Shown here one piece after another: positions 16,294 to 25,404 of a DNA stretch of 44,411 nt. Position 1 is the first letter of the stretch; each line of letters opens with the position of its first letter. The stretch is taken from the NCBI GenBank assembly GCA_017436025.1, contig JAFSDX010000157.1, positions 1 to 44,411 of the forward strand, written 5' to 3'. Under the pieces are notes generated by a model. It was not told the DNA's origin. It ran no database searches and saw nothing but the letters and a program-made list of their open reading frames with translations. This stretch comes from Thermoguttaceae bacterium. Its GTDB lineage: Bacteria > Planctomycetota > Planctomycetia > Pirellulales > Thermoguttaceae. The translations under genes were made by a program, and so were the position numbers.

Positions 16294-17806
16294 GTTTTCT
16301 AGGACGAAAAGATTTGCGTACAGCGCTTTGACGACGGCTCTGTACCAAGTAGCGTTATTTTTGGCCGGTTTTATCACGCCCAAAGTAATGCTTGTGTACT
16401 ATTCGTCCGAAATTAACGGTTTGGTGACGTCGATTACGCAGTTCATCACCTATTTTAATCTGGTGGAAGCGGGACTTTCTGGCGCGGCGGTGTACGCTTT
16501 ATATAAACCGCTTGCCGAGAAAAACTTTCAAGAAATTAGCGCGGTCGTGGCTTCGGCGAAGAAGTTTTATTTCCAAGCCGGATACGTCTTCCTTGCTCTG
16601 ATTGCGACGCTGGCGATCGCGTATCCGTTGTTTCTTGAAAGTCAAACGTTATCGAGTCTCGACATAGCGTTGTTGGCGTTGGTTCTGGGCGTGAATAGCG
16701 TCTTGGAATTTTTTACGCTCGCGAAATATCGCGCGTTATTGTCGGCGGATCAAAAGACGTATATTATTTCGTTGGCCTCGATTGTTCACGTTGTGCTGAA
16801 CACCGTGATCATCTACGTGCTGGCGAGGTTTAACGTCGACGTCGTTACGTTGCGGGCGGTCGCGCTTATTTCGATATTTGCGCGCACGTTTCTCCTGATG
16901 CTGTACGTCAAAAAGAGGTACCCGCTGCTCGATTATAAAGCCGCGCCGAAGCCCAACGCGCTCGAAAAACGTTGGGACGCGATGTATATGCAAGTATTGG
17001 GCGCGATTCACTCGGGCGCGTCGATCGTGATACTTACCGTCGTGGTGCGCGACCTTTTGTTGGTTAGCGTATTCAGCGTTTATAATATGATTATCACGGG
17101 CTTGCACGGGATTATGGGGATTTTCTCGAGCGGGCTTTCCGCAGGGTTCGGCGACGTTATCGTGAGAAACGAAAAGGCGGTTTTACAGAAATCGTATCAA
17201 GAGTTTGAATTGGGCTATTTAAGTCTGATGACCGTCGTCTACGCCGTAGCGATGGTTACGATTATGCCTTTTATTAAAATATATACCGAGGGAATTACCG
17301 ACGCGGAGTATTACGCGCCGGTGGTCGGCGCTCTAATCGTTGTCAACGGCTTTTTTTTCAACTTGAAATCTCCGCAGTCGATGATATTAATTGCCGCCGG
17401 ATTGTATAAAGAGTCGCGTGTGCAGACGACGATTCAGGGCGCGTTGATGGTGGTGTTGGGGTGTATATTAGGGTATTTTTATAAAATTGAAGGCGTGTTG
17501 CTTACTTGTATTATCTCAAACTTGTATCGCGACGTCGATTTATTGTTTTTTATACCTAAGCGCGTAACCCAACTTCCGATAACGAACACGTTAAAACGTT
17601 GGGGATGGGCGGCGGTTAATTTTATTGCGATTATCGGCTTGTGCGCTGTAATACCGGCGACGGTTGCCGGTTATCTCGAATGGGCCCTGTACGCGTGTCT
17701 TGTTACCGCGGTTGCGACGGCGATCGTAGCGGCGAACGCGGCGATTTTCGACAGGCAATGTTTCCTAGGGTTGGCTCGAAGAGTAAAGGCGATGATTAAA
17801 AAATGA
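16283..17806 (+). CDS. Wzx-like polysaccharide flippase (MOP superfamily)
   Basis: 507 residues, almost entirely hydrophobic helices with about 14 predicted membrane segments. The first helix includes FAYSALTTALYQVALFLAGFITPKVML and the second region SSEINGLVTSITQFITYFNLVEAGLSGAAV, typical of lipopolysaccharide/teichoic export proteins of the MATE-like MOP superfamily. Would flip the lipid-linked repeat unit across the inner membrane for polymerisation. It overlaps the previous gene by 11 bases and the next by four. Confidence 0.9.
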   Translation: MPDKFSRTKRFAYSALTTALYQVALFLAGFITPKVMLVYYSSEINGLVTSITQFITYFNLVEAGLSGAAVYALYKPLAEKNFQEISAVVASAKKFYFQAGYVFLALIATLAIAYPLFLESQTLSSLDIALLALVLGVNSVLEFFTLAKYRALLSADQKTYIISLASIVHVVLNTVIIYVLARFNVDVVTLRAVALISIFARTFLLMLYVKKRYPLLDYKAAPKPNALEKRWDAMYMQVLGAIHSGASIVILTVVVRDLLLVSVFSVYNMIITGLHGIMGIFSSGLSAGFGDVIVRNEKAVLQKSYQEFELGYLSLMTVVYAVAMVTIMPFIKIYTEGITDAEYYAPVVGALIVVNGFFFNLKSPQSMILIAAGLYKESRVQTTIQGALMVVLGCILGYFYKIEGVLLTCIISNLYRDVDLLFFIPKRVTQLPITNTLKRWGWAAVNFIAIIGLCAVIPATVAGYLEWALYACLVTAVATAIVAANAAIFDRQCFLGLARRVKAMIKK

Positions 17807-18936
17807 CCCGTATTTCAAACGAAAAAAAGGAACAGTGTTCAGGTTGTGGAGCGTGCGCGACGGCGTGCCCGACGCAAGCGATTACCTACGCTTACGACGA
17901 CGAAGGTTTTTTGGCGCCGAGCGTCGATGAAAAACTTTGCGTAAATTGCGGGAAGTGCGTTAAATTTTGTCATTTGCAAGGCGAAAATTCGGGCAAGGGT
18001 AAAAAAGTCGTCGGGCAATACGCGGCGAAGATTAAGGACGAAAAAATTCGCGCGAATAGTCGATCCGGCGGCGTTTTTACCGCGTTGAGCGATTTTATCC
18101 TCGAGCGAGGCGGCGTCGTTTACGGGGCCGCTTTGCTCGGCGTTGAAAAAGTGGAGCATATTCGAGCCGAAACGCCGGACGAACGAGATAAAATGCGCGG
18201 TTCGAAATATGTTCAAAGCGATACGACGCGGATTTGGGAAGCGTTTAAACGCGACGTCGCCGACGGAAGACCGGTGTTGTTCACCGGTTCGCCGTGCCAA
18301 ACGCAGGCGGCTCGCCTTATTATAGGCGGAGAGCGCGACAACGTGTATTTGTGCGACTTTGTTTGCCACGGCGTTCCTAGCCCGATATTGTGGCGAGATT
18401 ATATTTCTTTTATGGAAAAGAAATATCGAAGAACTCTCGCGGCGTTTGATTTTAGAGATAAACGTGAACATAGTTGGGAGTCGCACGTTGAAGGATTGAC
18501 GTTTGTCGACCAAAAAACGGTTTATTCTAGAAGATATACTAATCTTTTCTATTCCAATGAATGTTTGCGAGAAAGTTGTTACGCGTGTCCGTACACGACG
18601 AGCGAACGAACCTCCGACTTTACGATCGCGGATTATTGGGGAATCGACTCCGTCGCGGCCGAATTCAACGACTCAAAGGGCGTTTCGTTATTGTTGGTTC
18701 GGGGTGAACGGGGCGAAAAAGCGTTGGACGCGGTAAAAGAGCGACTTGACCTCATAGACACGAGCCATACGCCGCCGCCTCATAACAATTTGCAAAGGTC
18801 GACCTCGCGACCGGAAACTCGCGACGCGTTTTGGGAAGATTATCGGAAATATGGCTTCAAATATGTTTCGGTAAAGTACGGACGATACGACGCGTTGCGT
18901 AAGATAAAGTATAAAATTTTCGATAAATTGAGTTGA
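17803..18936 (+). CDS. F420 hydrogenase/dehydrogenase beta-subunit-like 4Fe-4S protein
   Basis: 377 residues. The N-terminus carries two 4Fe-4S ferredoxin motifs, CSGCGACATAC (Cys12, 15, 18, 22) and CVNCGKCVKFC (46, 49, 52, 56), followed by the FrhB/FdhB N- and C-terminal domains with FTGSPCQTQA, DFVCHGVPSP and a later CLRESCYACPYT cluster. True F420 enzymes belong mainly to archaea and actinobacteria; relatives in capsule loci of anaerobes are widespread, and their substrate is not established. It probably transfers electrons in sugar or pyruvyl-group chemistry. Last gene of the locus, coupled by ATGA to the flippase. Confidence 0.87.
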   Translation: MTRISNEKKEQCSGCGACATACPTQAITYAYDDEGFLAPSVDEKLCVNCGKCVKFCHLQGENSGKGKKVVGQYAAKIKDEKIRANSRSGGVFTALSDFILERGGVVYGAALLGVEKVEHIRAETPDERDKMRGSKYVQSDTTRIWEAFKRDVADGRPVLFTGSPCQTQAARLIIGGERDNVYLCDFVCHGVPSPILWRDYISFMEKKYRRTLAAFDFRDKREHSWESHVEGLTFVDQKTVYSRRYTNLFYSNECLRESCYACPYTTSERTSDFTIADYWGIDSVAAEFNDSKGVSLLLVRGERGEKALDAVKERLDLIDTSHTPPPHNNLQRSTSRPETRDAFWEDYRKYGFKYVSVKYGRYDALRKIKYKIFDKLS

Positions 18937-19013
18937 AACGACTCGTTTTAAAATTGCGCGTTTCTTAGACGCGGCGTGAAAAAGGATAAACAGAGTCGTA
19001 TAATTGCGCGCTG

Positions 19014-19045
19014 CCAGGGCGACTTCGCGGAGTCGCTCTGGTTTT
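19014..19045 (+). terminator. Rho-independent terminator of the polysaccharide locus
   Basis: An 11-pair stem (CCAGGGCGACT with AGTCGCTCTGG, one G-T pair), a six-base loop and then TTTT. It lies 78 bases after the last locus gene and touches the stop codon of the convergent kinase gene. Confidence 0.75.
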
Positions 19046-22000
19046 AATCGTTGATTATCGTTTTGCGTTCCCAGAGGGCGGTCGCGATTCTTTGGATCGT
19101 CTCTTTCGGGACGGCGGTGAAGCCGCGGTAGGTTAGTTCGGCTTGGATCTTTTGCAGAATCTTTGCGTCCAGCGGCGGCGCTTCGCCGAAACCGCGAACG
19201 ACCCGAGTCGCGTTTTTGCCGTAATACGCCGACGACGGAACCCCTTGCGCGACAAACGTTTCGCCGATCGAGTAATAACCGGCCAACGCGGCGACCGTTC
19301 GCTCGATCTCCGCCGCCGTTTTCGCCGGGCCCGGCCAGTCGTAGTCCCAACGGAAACGCCAACGCTTCAGCGCGCCGCTCTCTTCGCCGACAAAAAAACT
19401 CGCGCCGATAAAGTCCAACGCCGTCGACGCGATCGGCGATTCGCCGCTCGAAAGCGTTTGCGCCTCCGCGTCGTCGAGAAGGTTCCAAACCCGCGCCGTT
19501 CCGTCTTTTCCGTTCGAAATAAGCCAGTCGGAATCGGCGAAAAAACGAACGCCGCGAACGCCGCCGAGGTGCCCCGGGAGAACGCGACGCGTTTTGCCGG
19601 TCGCGTCCGTTAGGTCGACGACGTAAATTTTGCCGTTGTCGCAACCGGCCGCGAGAAGGCGAGAGTCGCAGGAAAGGTCGACCGCCGCGATCGAGGCCGG
19701 GAAGTCGGCGATTTCCCGCAACGGCGTTTCGCGGCGACCCGTCCAAATCCGAACCGCGCCGTCGTCGCAAGCGGTCGCGAAATAACGACCGTCGCGACTA
19801 AAACGGAACGAACGCGCCGTTCCGGAACCGACTTGAACGCGAAAAACCGCTTCGTTTAACGCGGCGTCCCAAAGCGTAACGCCGCCAAACTCCGTCGCCG
19901 TCGCGAGCGTTCGACCGTCCGGCGCGAATTCGAGTTGCGAAACGCCTTTCACCCGCTCCGGCAACGAACGCAAACGGCGGCCCGACGCAAGGTCCCAAAG
20001 ATAAACGACTTGATCCCAACCGCCGGACGCAAGATAACGGTCGTTCGGCGAAAGCGCGAGCGCGCGAATCCAGTCGGCGTGTCCGTCGAGTTCGAGCAGA
20101 CGCCGCCAAGCGCTCGGCGAATCGGCGTTCGACGAACCGAAACGAGCGTTCGAATCGACGGCGTTCGACGCGTCGCCGTCGACGATCGGGCGTCCCCAAA
20201 GGCGGAGCGCGCCGTCTTTGCCGGCGGAAACGACGAACGAACCGTTCCAAGACGTCGCAAGCGCGGAAAGGGGGCCTTCGTGCGCGTCGAGGCGGAGCGT
20301 TTGCGCGGCGTCGTCGAGCCGAACTCGGCGAGCGCGGCGTTCGAGGAGGTTTTCGAACGTCGAGCGAACCGTTTCCCAACCGTCGATTTGGCGGGCGTCG
20401 CGGTACGCGGCGACGATTTTGGCGACGTCGCCCCGAGAACCGGCTTTGCGCGCGGCGGCGACCGTCGCTTCGAGGCGCGCTTGGCGTTCGCCGAGTTCCT
20501 CCGAGGAGTCGACGAGGCAAAGGAGACGCGGCGCTCGGAGTTTTTCGGCGCTTCCGCAAAGGAGTTTAACGCGCCAATATTGGAAAATCGTTCCTTTAAC
20601 AAGCGACGCGACGAAACGGAGGTTCGGGTCGAACCAAAGCGCCTCGACGGCGCCGGAGAGGCCGCGAAACGTCCGAATTTGCCGACCGTGTTCGACGTCC
20701 CAAACGCGGATGCGGGCGTCGTCGCCGCCGGTCGCGACCCAATGTCCGTCGGCGGAGACGGCGAAGGCGGTCAACGTTTGACCGTCGCCGGGAAGTCGAC
20801 GCAACTCTTGTTTCGACGAGGCTTCGTAAACGACGACGTCGTTGGCGTCGGGAGCGAAAACGAGAGCGAGTTTCGACGCGACGGGCGTTTTTTCGGCTTC
20901 GGACGACTCTTCGCCGGACGTTTCGGGCGCCGCGTCGGCGCTGCGCGTCGGAATTTCGAGTTCGATTTCTTGCGGTTCGAGGGAGCCCCAAGTCGCGACC
21001 GGTTCGAAACGGAGTTCGCGGAGGGAGGAACGCGTTCCCGCCGCCGGAACGATCGAACGAACGCCGGGTTCGGGGCGGAGGAGGTTCCAACGGTAGTCGT
21101 CGCTGACGGCGACCGGACGCGTTTCGCTTGCGGCGAGGGCGGCGTCGGGCGTCGTTTTGACGAAGTTCAATTGCGGTTCGCCGGTTTTTGCGCTTAAAAC
21201 GAGGAAGTTTTCGTCGCCGGACGGAACGAGAAGGCGCGAACCGTCGACGGCGGCGTACAAGCGCGGCTTTATTTTCGCGTCTTTTTTGCGGAGGAGAACG
21301 CGGCGCAAACATTGAGCGTCGTTCGGGAGGCGTTTTTGGGCGCGTTCGAGGGCTCGGCGAATATCGTCGCGGTCGGGGGCGAGTTCGGCGGCTCGTTGGA
21401 ACGCGTCGACGGCGGAGCGGAGGTTGCAACGTTCGACGTGCAAAAGTCCGAGCGCGTAAGACGCCGACGCGTCGTTCGGGCGGTTTTTGACGAGTTCGGC
21501 GAGTCGTTCGACCGCTTGTAAGTCGGTCGTTTCGCCGACGCGCCAAAGGGCGAGCGTTTGGTTGAACGCGATTTGCGGATTCAACGGGTTCGCGGCGACC
21601 GCTTTGCGCAACAGGTCGAGCGCTTCGTCGGTTCGCCCGAGTTCGAGGAGCGAAATCGCGCGGTTCGAGAAACTTTCGGCGGTCGAGGCGGCGTCGCGGG
21701 GTTGGCGGCGCGGGTATTTTTCGCCGAATTCCTCTTCGTAAATCGAAACGAGTTCGTCGGCGACCGCTTGCATCGACTCCGGACGTTCGACCGGATTTTT
21801 GCGGAAGCAACGGCGCAACAGCTCGACGCAACGGGGCGGAGGCGCCGGACGCGCTTCGCTTCGCGGGGCCGCGAGGAACGCTTCGAAGACTTCCGCCGCC
21901 GTTTGACCGCCCATCTTGCAGGGGGAGCGACCGTGAAACATCGACAAGACGGAGATCGCCCAAGACCAAATATCCGATTGGCGCGTAATCGCCGGCGGCG

Positions 22001-23105
22001 CGTCGTTCGGGGACGCGGAACCTGCGTCGGCTTCCGCGACGCCGCGTTTTTGACGGTAAATTTGGAACGCTTCGTATTGCTCCGGCGAGCAGTAAGACGG
22101 CGTCATCCCGTCGCAAAACGCGGCGACTAAAGCGCCGTCCGGAGATTGCGCGGCGATTTTCGAGAGGCCGAAGTCGGTTACTTTGATCGTCGAACCGACC
22201 GTCATTACGTTGCTCGGTTTTACGTCGAGGTGGAGAAGCCCGAGCCGATGCGCGTGTTCGAGTCCCCAAGCGAATTGAATCGCGACGTCGAGAACGCGCG
22301 CCAACGCTTCGCGTTGCGTTCCGGCGTAAAGGCGACCGTCGGCGATCCAGTCGCGGAGCGTTCCGTCCGGCGCAAGCTCGGCGAAAAGACGCGGAATTCC
22401 GGCGATGCGGCGAACGAAATAACAGGAGACGATGTTCGGGTGAAGTCCCAAACCGATCCAAGTGCGGCACTCTTGCTCGAAACTTTTTTTGCCCGTTTCC
22501 GTCGCGACGACCGCCGGTTTGGGGCTTTTGACGACGAGGTCGACGCCCCATTCGACGTGTCGAACGCGCTGAACGACGCCGACGCCGCCTTCCGCGTAAA
22601 GTTTGTCGGGAGCGAGCGGCAAGACTTGGTAAGCGCCGCCGACGAGCCGTTCTCCGGCGCGCCAAACGCCCGGCGGAGGCGGGGGGAATTTCGCGTCGGC
22701 GAACTCGGGCGGAAGCGCGTCGCCGTCGCCGGTTTTATCGCGGTCGCTCGTATGAGAGCGCGATTCGTCGGTTTCGAGTCCGAACGCCGCCGACGAAACG
22801 GAACCGTCGAACGTTTCGCCGACGTCGGAGGAACGAGGCGCGACGAGCGAATCGTCGGAAAGCGCCGCGTCGAACGGGGCGTCCGGAGCGAACGAGGCCG
22901 CGTCGTCGGGCGAGGAAACGGAAGAGGCCGACGCCGACGCGCTCGGTTCGGAAGTCGCGGCGATAAGAGAATCGTCGACGGTCGCTTCTTTAAGAACGAA
23001 GGTCGAGCCGCAACGGGCGCAACGACCGCGACGCCCAAGGAGCGCGACGTCCAACGAAAAAACGGCTAAACAGTTCGGACAGCGAGTTTCAAACAAACGT
23101 TGCAT
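19044..23105 (-). CDS. Ser/Thr protein kinase with N-terminal zinc ribbon, TPR and C-terminal WD40 repeats
   Basis: 1353 residues. 1-40: zinc ribbon CPNC and CARC. 41-145: Ser/Ala/Asp-rich linker. About 155-460: kinase domain with glycine loop GGVGVV, Lys193 (VVK), HLDVKPSN with Asp294 and Asn299, Asp311 of DFG, and SPEQ in the activation segment. HLD replaces the usual HRD, so it is a non-RD-type kinase. About 475-595: TPR repeats (NRAISLLELGRTDEALDLL, ASYALGLLHVERCNLRSAVDAFQRA). About 600-1340: WD40 repeats, many ending in WD or WG, forming one or two propellers. No membrane helix, unlike the many planctomycete kinases with a central helix, so it is probably cytoplasmic. Likely a signalling scaffold; the signal is unknown. 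Confidence 0.92.
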   Translation of the reverse strand: MQRLFETRCPNCLAVFSLDVALLGRRGRCARCGSTFVLKEATVDDSLIAATSEPSASASASSVSSPDDAASFAPDAPFDAALSDDSLVAPRSSDVGETFDGSVSSAAFGLETDESRSHTSDRDKTGDGDALPPEFADAKFPPPPPGVWRAGERLVGGAYQVLPLAPDKLYAEGGVGVVQRVRHVEWGVDLVVKSPKPAVVATETGKKSFEQECRTWIGLGLHPNIVSCYFVRRIAGIPRLFAELAPDGTLRDWIADGRLYAGTQREALARVLDVAIQFAWGLEHAHRLGLLHLDVKPSNVMTVGSTIKVTDFGLSKIAAQSPDGALVAAFCDGMTPSYCSPEQYEAFQIYRQKRGVAEADAGSASPNDAPPAITRQSDIWSWAISVLSMFHGRSPCKMGGQTAAEVFEAFLAAPRSEARPAPPPRCVELLRRCFRKNPVERPESMQAVADELVSIYEEEFGEKYPRRQPRDAASTAESFSNRAISLLELGRTDEALDLLRKAVAANPLNPQIAFNQTLALWRVGETTDLQAVERLAELVKNRPNDASASYALGLLHVERCNLRSAVDAFQRAAELAPDRDDIRRALERAQKRLPNDAQCLRRVLLRKKDAKIKPRLYAAVDGSRLLVPSGDENFLVLSAKTGEPQLNFVKTTPDAALAASETRPVAVSDDYRWNLLRPEPGVRSIVPAAGTRSSLRELRFEPVATWGSLEPQEIELEIPTRSADAAPETSGEESSEAEKTPVASKLALVFAPDANDVVVYEASSKQELRRLPGDGQTLTAFAVSADGHWVATGGDDARIRVWDVEHGRQIRTFRGLSGAVEALWFDPNLRFVASLVKGTIFQYWRVKLLCGSAEKLRAPRLLCLVDSSEELGERQARLEATVAAARKAGSRGDVAKIVAAYRDARQIDGWETVRSTFENLLERRARRVRLDDAAQTLRLDAHEGPLSALATSWNGSFVVSAGKDGALRLWGRPIVDGDASNAVDSNARFGSSNADSPSAWRRLLELDGHADWIRALALSPNDRYLASGGWDQVVYLWDLASGRRLRSLPERVKGVSQLEFAPDGRTLATATEFGGVTLWDAALNEAVFRVQVGSGTARSFRFSRDGRYFATACDDGAVRIWTGRRETPLREIADFPASIAAVDLSCDSRLLAAGCDNGKIYVVDLTDATGKTRRVLPGHLGGVRGVRFFADSDWLISNGKDGTARVWNLLDDAEAQTLSSGESPIASTALDFIGASFFVGEESGALKRWRFRWDYDWPGPAKTAAEIERTVAALAGYYSIGETFVAQGVPSSAYYGKNATRVVRGFGEAPPLDAKILQKIQAELTYRGFTAVPKETIQRIATALWERKTIIND

Positions 23106-23206
23106 TGCGAGCGCCGGAGTGAGACGGCGAAGTAAAAATAGGGAAAATAGCGAAGAAAATGAAAACGGAGGGGGCGGGGAAGGACGGGACGGCGAACGAC
23201 GCGCCG

Positions 23207-23265
23207 CGTCGACGGACGCGGCGTTAAGGAAGTCGAAGCGGCGACGTCGACGGACGCGGCGTTAA
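23207..23265. repeat. Pair of 21-bp direct repeats
   Basis: CGTCGACGGACGCGGCGTTAA occurs exactly at 23207-23227 and 23245-23265, between the DUF6807 and kinase genes. An AAAACCGGTTTT palindrome follows at about 23286. Could be a binding site for a regulator of the kinase gene or a remnant of local duplication. Confidence 0.6.
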
Positions 23266-23323
23266 AGCCGGTCTAACCGATAAAACCGGTTTTGGCGTTG
23301 AATTCGGCGTCGTCGCGGCGATT

Positions 23324-24493
23324 TTAGCGTTTCATTTCTTGCGAGTAAGCCTTAAAAGCGGCGTCGAGGTCGGCGGCGGTCAGGTCGCCGTCGTGCAGTA
23401 GAACGCGGTATTCGAAGCGAAGCGTTTCGCCGCGATTCAACGTTTTCGAACCGTTCGCGGCTTTGTTTTTCGGTTCGAAATCGCGTTGGCCGAAGGGGTT
23501 CGTCGCGAAGAGGCCGTAATCGCGGACGTGCCGCCAAGACGGGAACGCCCAACTTTCGGGGCCGTTCAAAACGGCGACGCCGATCGTCGTCAACGGGAAA
23601 TCGGACGCTTTATCGCCGCGAGCGAGTTCGGAGGCGAGTTCGGCGCCGTCGAGGACGCGCGCGGCGGGGCCGGAATAATCGACCCAAGCGGAACGTTTGC
23701 CCCAAGTTTCGCCGTCTTTGCGACCGGCGTCGTCGAGAATGCGCCCGCCCCATTTCGGGTTCGACTTTTTCGCCGTCAACGCGGTCGGCGACGGGAGGCG
23801 GACGCCGAACGTTCCCTCTTTAGTGTCGCCGAATTCGACGCCGTCTTCAAGCGCGGTAATTCGGATGGAAAAATCAAGATAACGAACGTTTTTCCATCCG
23901 ACTTGCTCGCTTGGGAGAACGCCGAAACGAATTTGGCGGAGGTCTTCGCAGATATCGCGGTCGAGTTTTGCGTTGAACCAACGGTTTTTGGTAACAAGAA
24001 CCGCCGTTTTGCCGTTGCAATCAAAGGAAACGGTTTGGGTTTGACGGATTTTCGAGTCGGTCAGCGCCCAAAAATCGCCCCCTTTGACCGCGCCGTGATT
24101 GAACCAAAGGGAACGGTGGTGCGGGTGGTCTTTCGCGCCGCCGCGTTCGCCGATTTGGGCGTTTTGGTAAATCGCTTTCATCGCGGCGTCGTTTTCCGCC
24201 GCGACGTCGATTTGGTCGATCATCGGCCAACCGCGGGTCGCGAGGGCGCCGCTCGGGGCGCGCAACGGCCAAACGATCGGCGTTCCTTGCGCGTCCGGGA
24301 CGTATCCGGCGAAGAGATCGCCGTCGACGTAAACGCGAACGGAACCGTCGTCGAGCAGTTTGCCCGAAACGGTCGGCTCGTCGGCGAAGGTTGGCGAGAC
24401 CGAAAGAGGGGCGGCGAAGGCGAGGAGGGCGAACGCGCCGACCGCAAGCGCGCGGCGTCGCGTCGAAAACGTCGCTTTAAGAAGGGAACGCAT
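23324..24493 (-). CDS. Secreted DUF6807 (PmoA-like) protein
   Basis: 389 residues. The signal peptide is basic at 1-14, hydrophobic at 15-30 and ends near FADE (36-39). The mature part has the features of the DUF6807/PmoA family: PLRAPSG, DHPHHRSLWFNHG (122-134), GGDFW, a WVDYSG segment and SWRHVRDYGLFATNPFG near the C-terminus. Despite the 'methane oxygenase PmoA' label in databases, this family is not a methane monooxygenase subunit; members are abundant in planctomycetes and other degraders of complex glycans, and the function is not established. The His cluster suggests metal or carbohydrate chemistry. GGAG lies upstream of the ATG. Confidence 0.85.
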   Translation of the reverse strand: MRSLLKATFSTRRRALAVGAFALLAFAAPLSVSPTFADEPTVSGKLLDDGSVRVYVDGDLFAGYVPDAQGTPIVWPLRAPSGALATRGWPMIDQIDVAAENDAAMKAIYQNAQIGERGGAKDHPHHRSLWFNHGAVKGGDFWALTDSKIRQTQTVSFDCNGKTAVLVTKNRWFNAKLDRDICEDLRQIRFGVLPSEQVGWKNVRYLDFSIRITALEDGVEFGDTKEGTFGVRLPSPTALTAKKSNPKWGGRILDDAGRKDGETWGKRSAWVDYSGPAARVLDGAELASELARGDKASDFPLTTIGVAVLNGPESWAFPSWRHVRDYGLFATNPFGQRDFEPKNKAANGSKTLNRGETLRFEYRVLLHDGDLTAADLDAAFKAYSQEMKR

Positions 24494-24616
24494 CGTGAAA
24501 AACTCCGATTTCGAACGAATAAAAACAAAACGGGAAACGAGCGCCGAAACGCCGTCGAGGCGGAGCGATAACGATTCGCAAACGCCTATTAATATAATAA
24601 GGACAAAATCGCGTCG

Positions 24617-24639
24617 CGACGGCGGCGAAAAAGCCGTCG
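24617..24639 (-). terminator. Possible hairpin after the 24652-25092 gene
   Basis: CGACGGC and GCCGTCG form seven pairs around a nine-base loop, 12 bases past the stop. A short T run appears only about ten bases later, so this is a weak terminator candidate. Confidence 0.3.
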
Positions 24640-24651
24640 ACGAGGAACGAA

Positions 24652-25092
24652 TTAACGTCCCGGGACGCTTCCGAGAACCGAAAGCGTTTGCATCAGCGCG
24701 TTGAGGTGCGCGATTCGCGGGCCGTATTTGTCGAAAAATTCGTGCATAAAGTATTCGCTGTCCTGTAAATTCTCGAAATTGTCGTTAATTTCAAAAGTGA
24801 GCGACGACAAGAATTCCGTTTGAATTTTTCCGAGATTGTCGGCGGCGACGCGGCAGGACTTCGCCAAACCGGGGTTCGCGTCTTTCCATTGCGAAAGTTC
24901 GGCGGCGCGTTGACGTTGCCCGGCGCTCAAGCAATCGACGACTTCCTGCAAAAGCTCGTTTTGACGATTTTGAGCGACGAGGAGTTGGCGAACAAGCGCG
25001 GTAAACTCCGATTGGCGGTCGGCGTGTTGCGTGATCGTGCCGGCGTTGACGTCGATCGAGTTGACCAATTCGTACTTCGGTTCGTTGGGCAT
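24652..25092 (-). CDS. Conserved protein of unknown function
   Basis: 146 residues, soluble, no signal peptide or membrane helix. The N-terminal 30 residues are polar; 28-75 are helical (LVRQLLVAQNRQNELLQEVVDCLSAG), compatible with a short coiled coil; residues 80-135 contain an aromatic/acidic region (NFENLQDSEYFMHEFFDKYG). I do not recognise a family. Codon bias and a good -10 element upstream support a real gene. Read divergently from the gene at 25537. Confidence 0.65.
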   Translation of the reverse strand: MPNEPKYELVNSIDVNAGTITQHADRQSEFTALVRQLLVAQNRQNELLQEVVDCLSAGQRQRAAELSQWKDANPGLAKSCRVAADNLGKIQTEFLSSLTFEINDNFENLQDSEYFMHEFFDKYGPRIAHLNALMQTLSVLGSVPGR

Positions 25093-25159
25093 TGGCGACT
25101 TTCCTCGTTAATTGAGCGTTAAAGGTCGGCGGCTGGGAAAACCTCCCGACTCTAATTCT

Positions 25160-25165
25160 ATTATA
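25160..25165 (-). promoter_or_regulatory. Candidate -10 element for the 24652-25092 gene
   Basis: A consensus TATAAT on the minus strand, about 68 bases before the ATG. No convincing -35 box at 16-18 bases, so an activator or extended element may be needed. Confidence 0.4.
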
Positions 25166-25375
25166 CCTTGATTTTTCCCGATTTTACTTAAAAATCTCCT
25201 TTTTTTAACGAAAAAAGAGAAATTTGGCCGCCGGCGTCGCAAAAGAACGCGTATAAACGACGAAAGACGAGGAATTTTGCCGCTTATTAGGGAAAGATAG
25301 GGAGAATAGGCGGAGGAGGATGAATAAAAGGAATAGGGCGACGAGACTGTTTTTCTCGCGGCGTTCGGGCCCCCC

Positions 25376-25404
25376 TTGCCAAACGGCGGCGAAGCGTTTA
25401 AAAT
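25376..25404 (+). promoter_or_regulatory. Candidate promoter for the 25537-26280 gene
   Basis: TTGCCA, 17-base spacer, TAAAAT. Predicted transcription start near 25411, about 125 bases before the ATG used here. Confidence 0.45.

Noticed and set aside
19935..22665. Long open frames on both strands (up to 689 codons) within the kinase gene
   Set aside because: Arg-rich or low-complexity translations without motifs, fully covered by the kinase/WD40 frame.
23324..24493. Particulate methane monooxygenase subunit A
   Set aside because: Only the database nickname of the family matches; the protein is secreted, lacks the membrane helices of PmoA and has no pmoB or pmoC neighbours.
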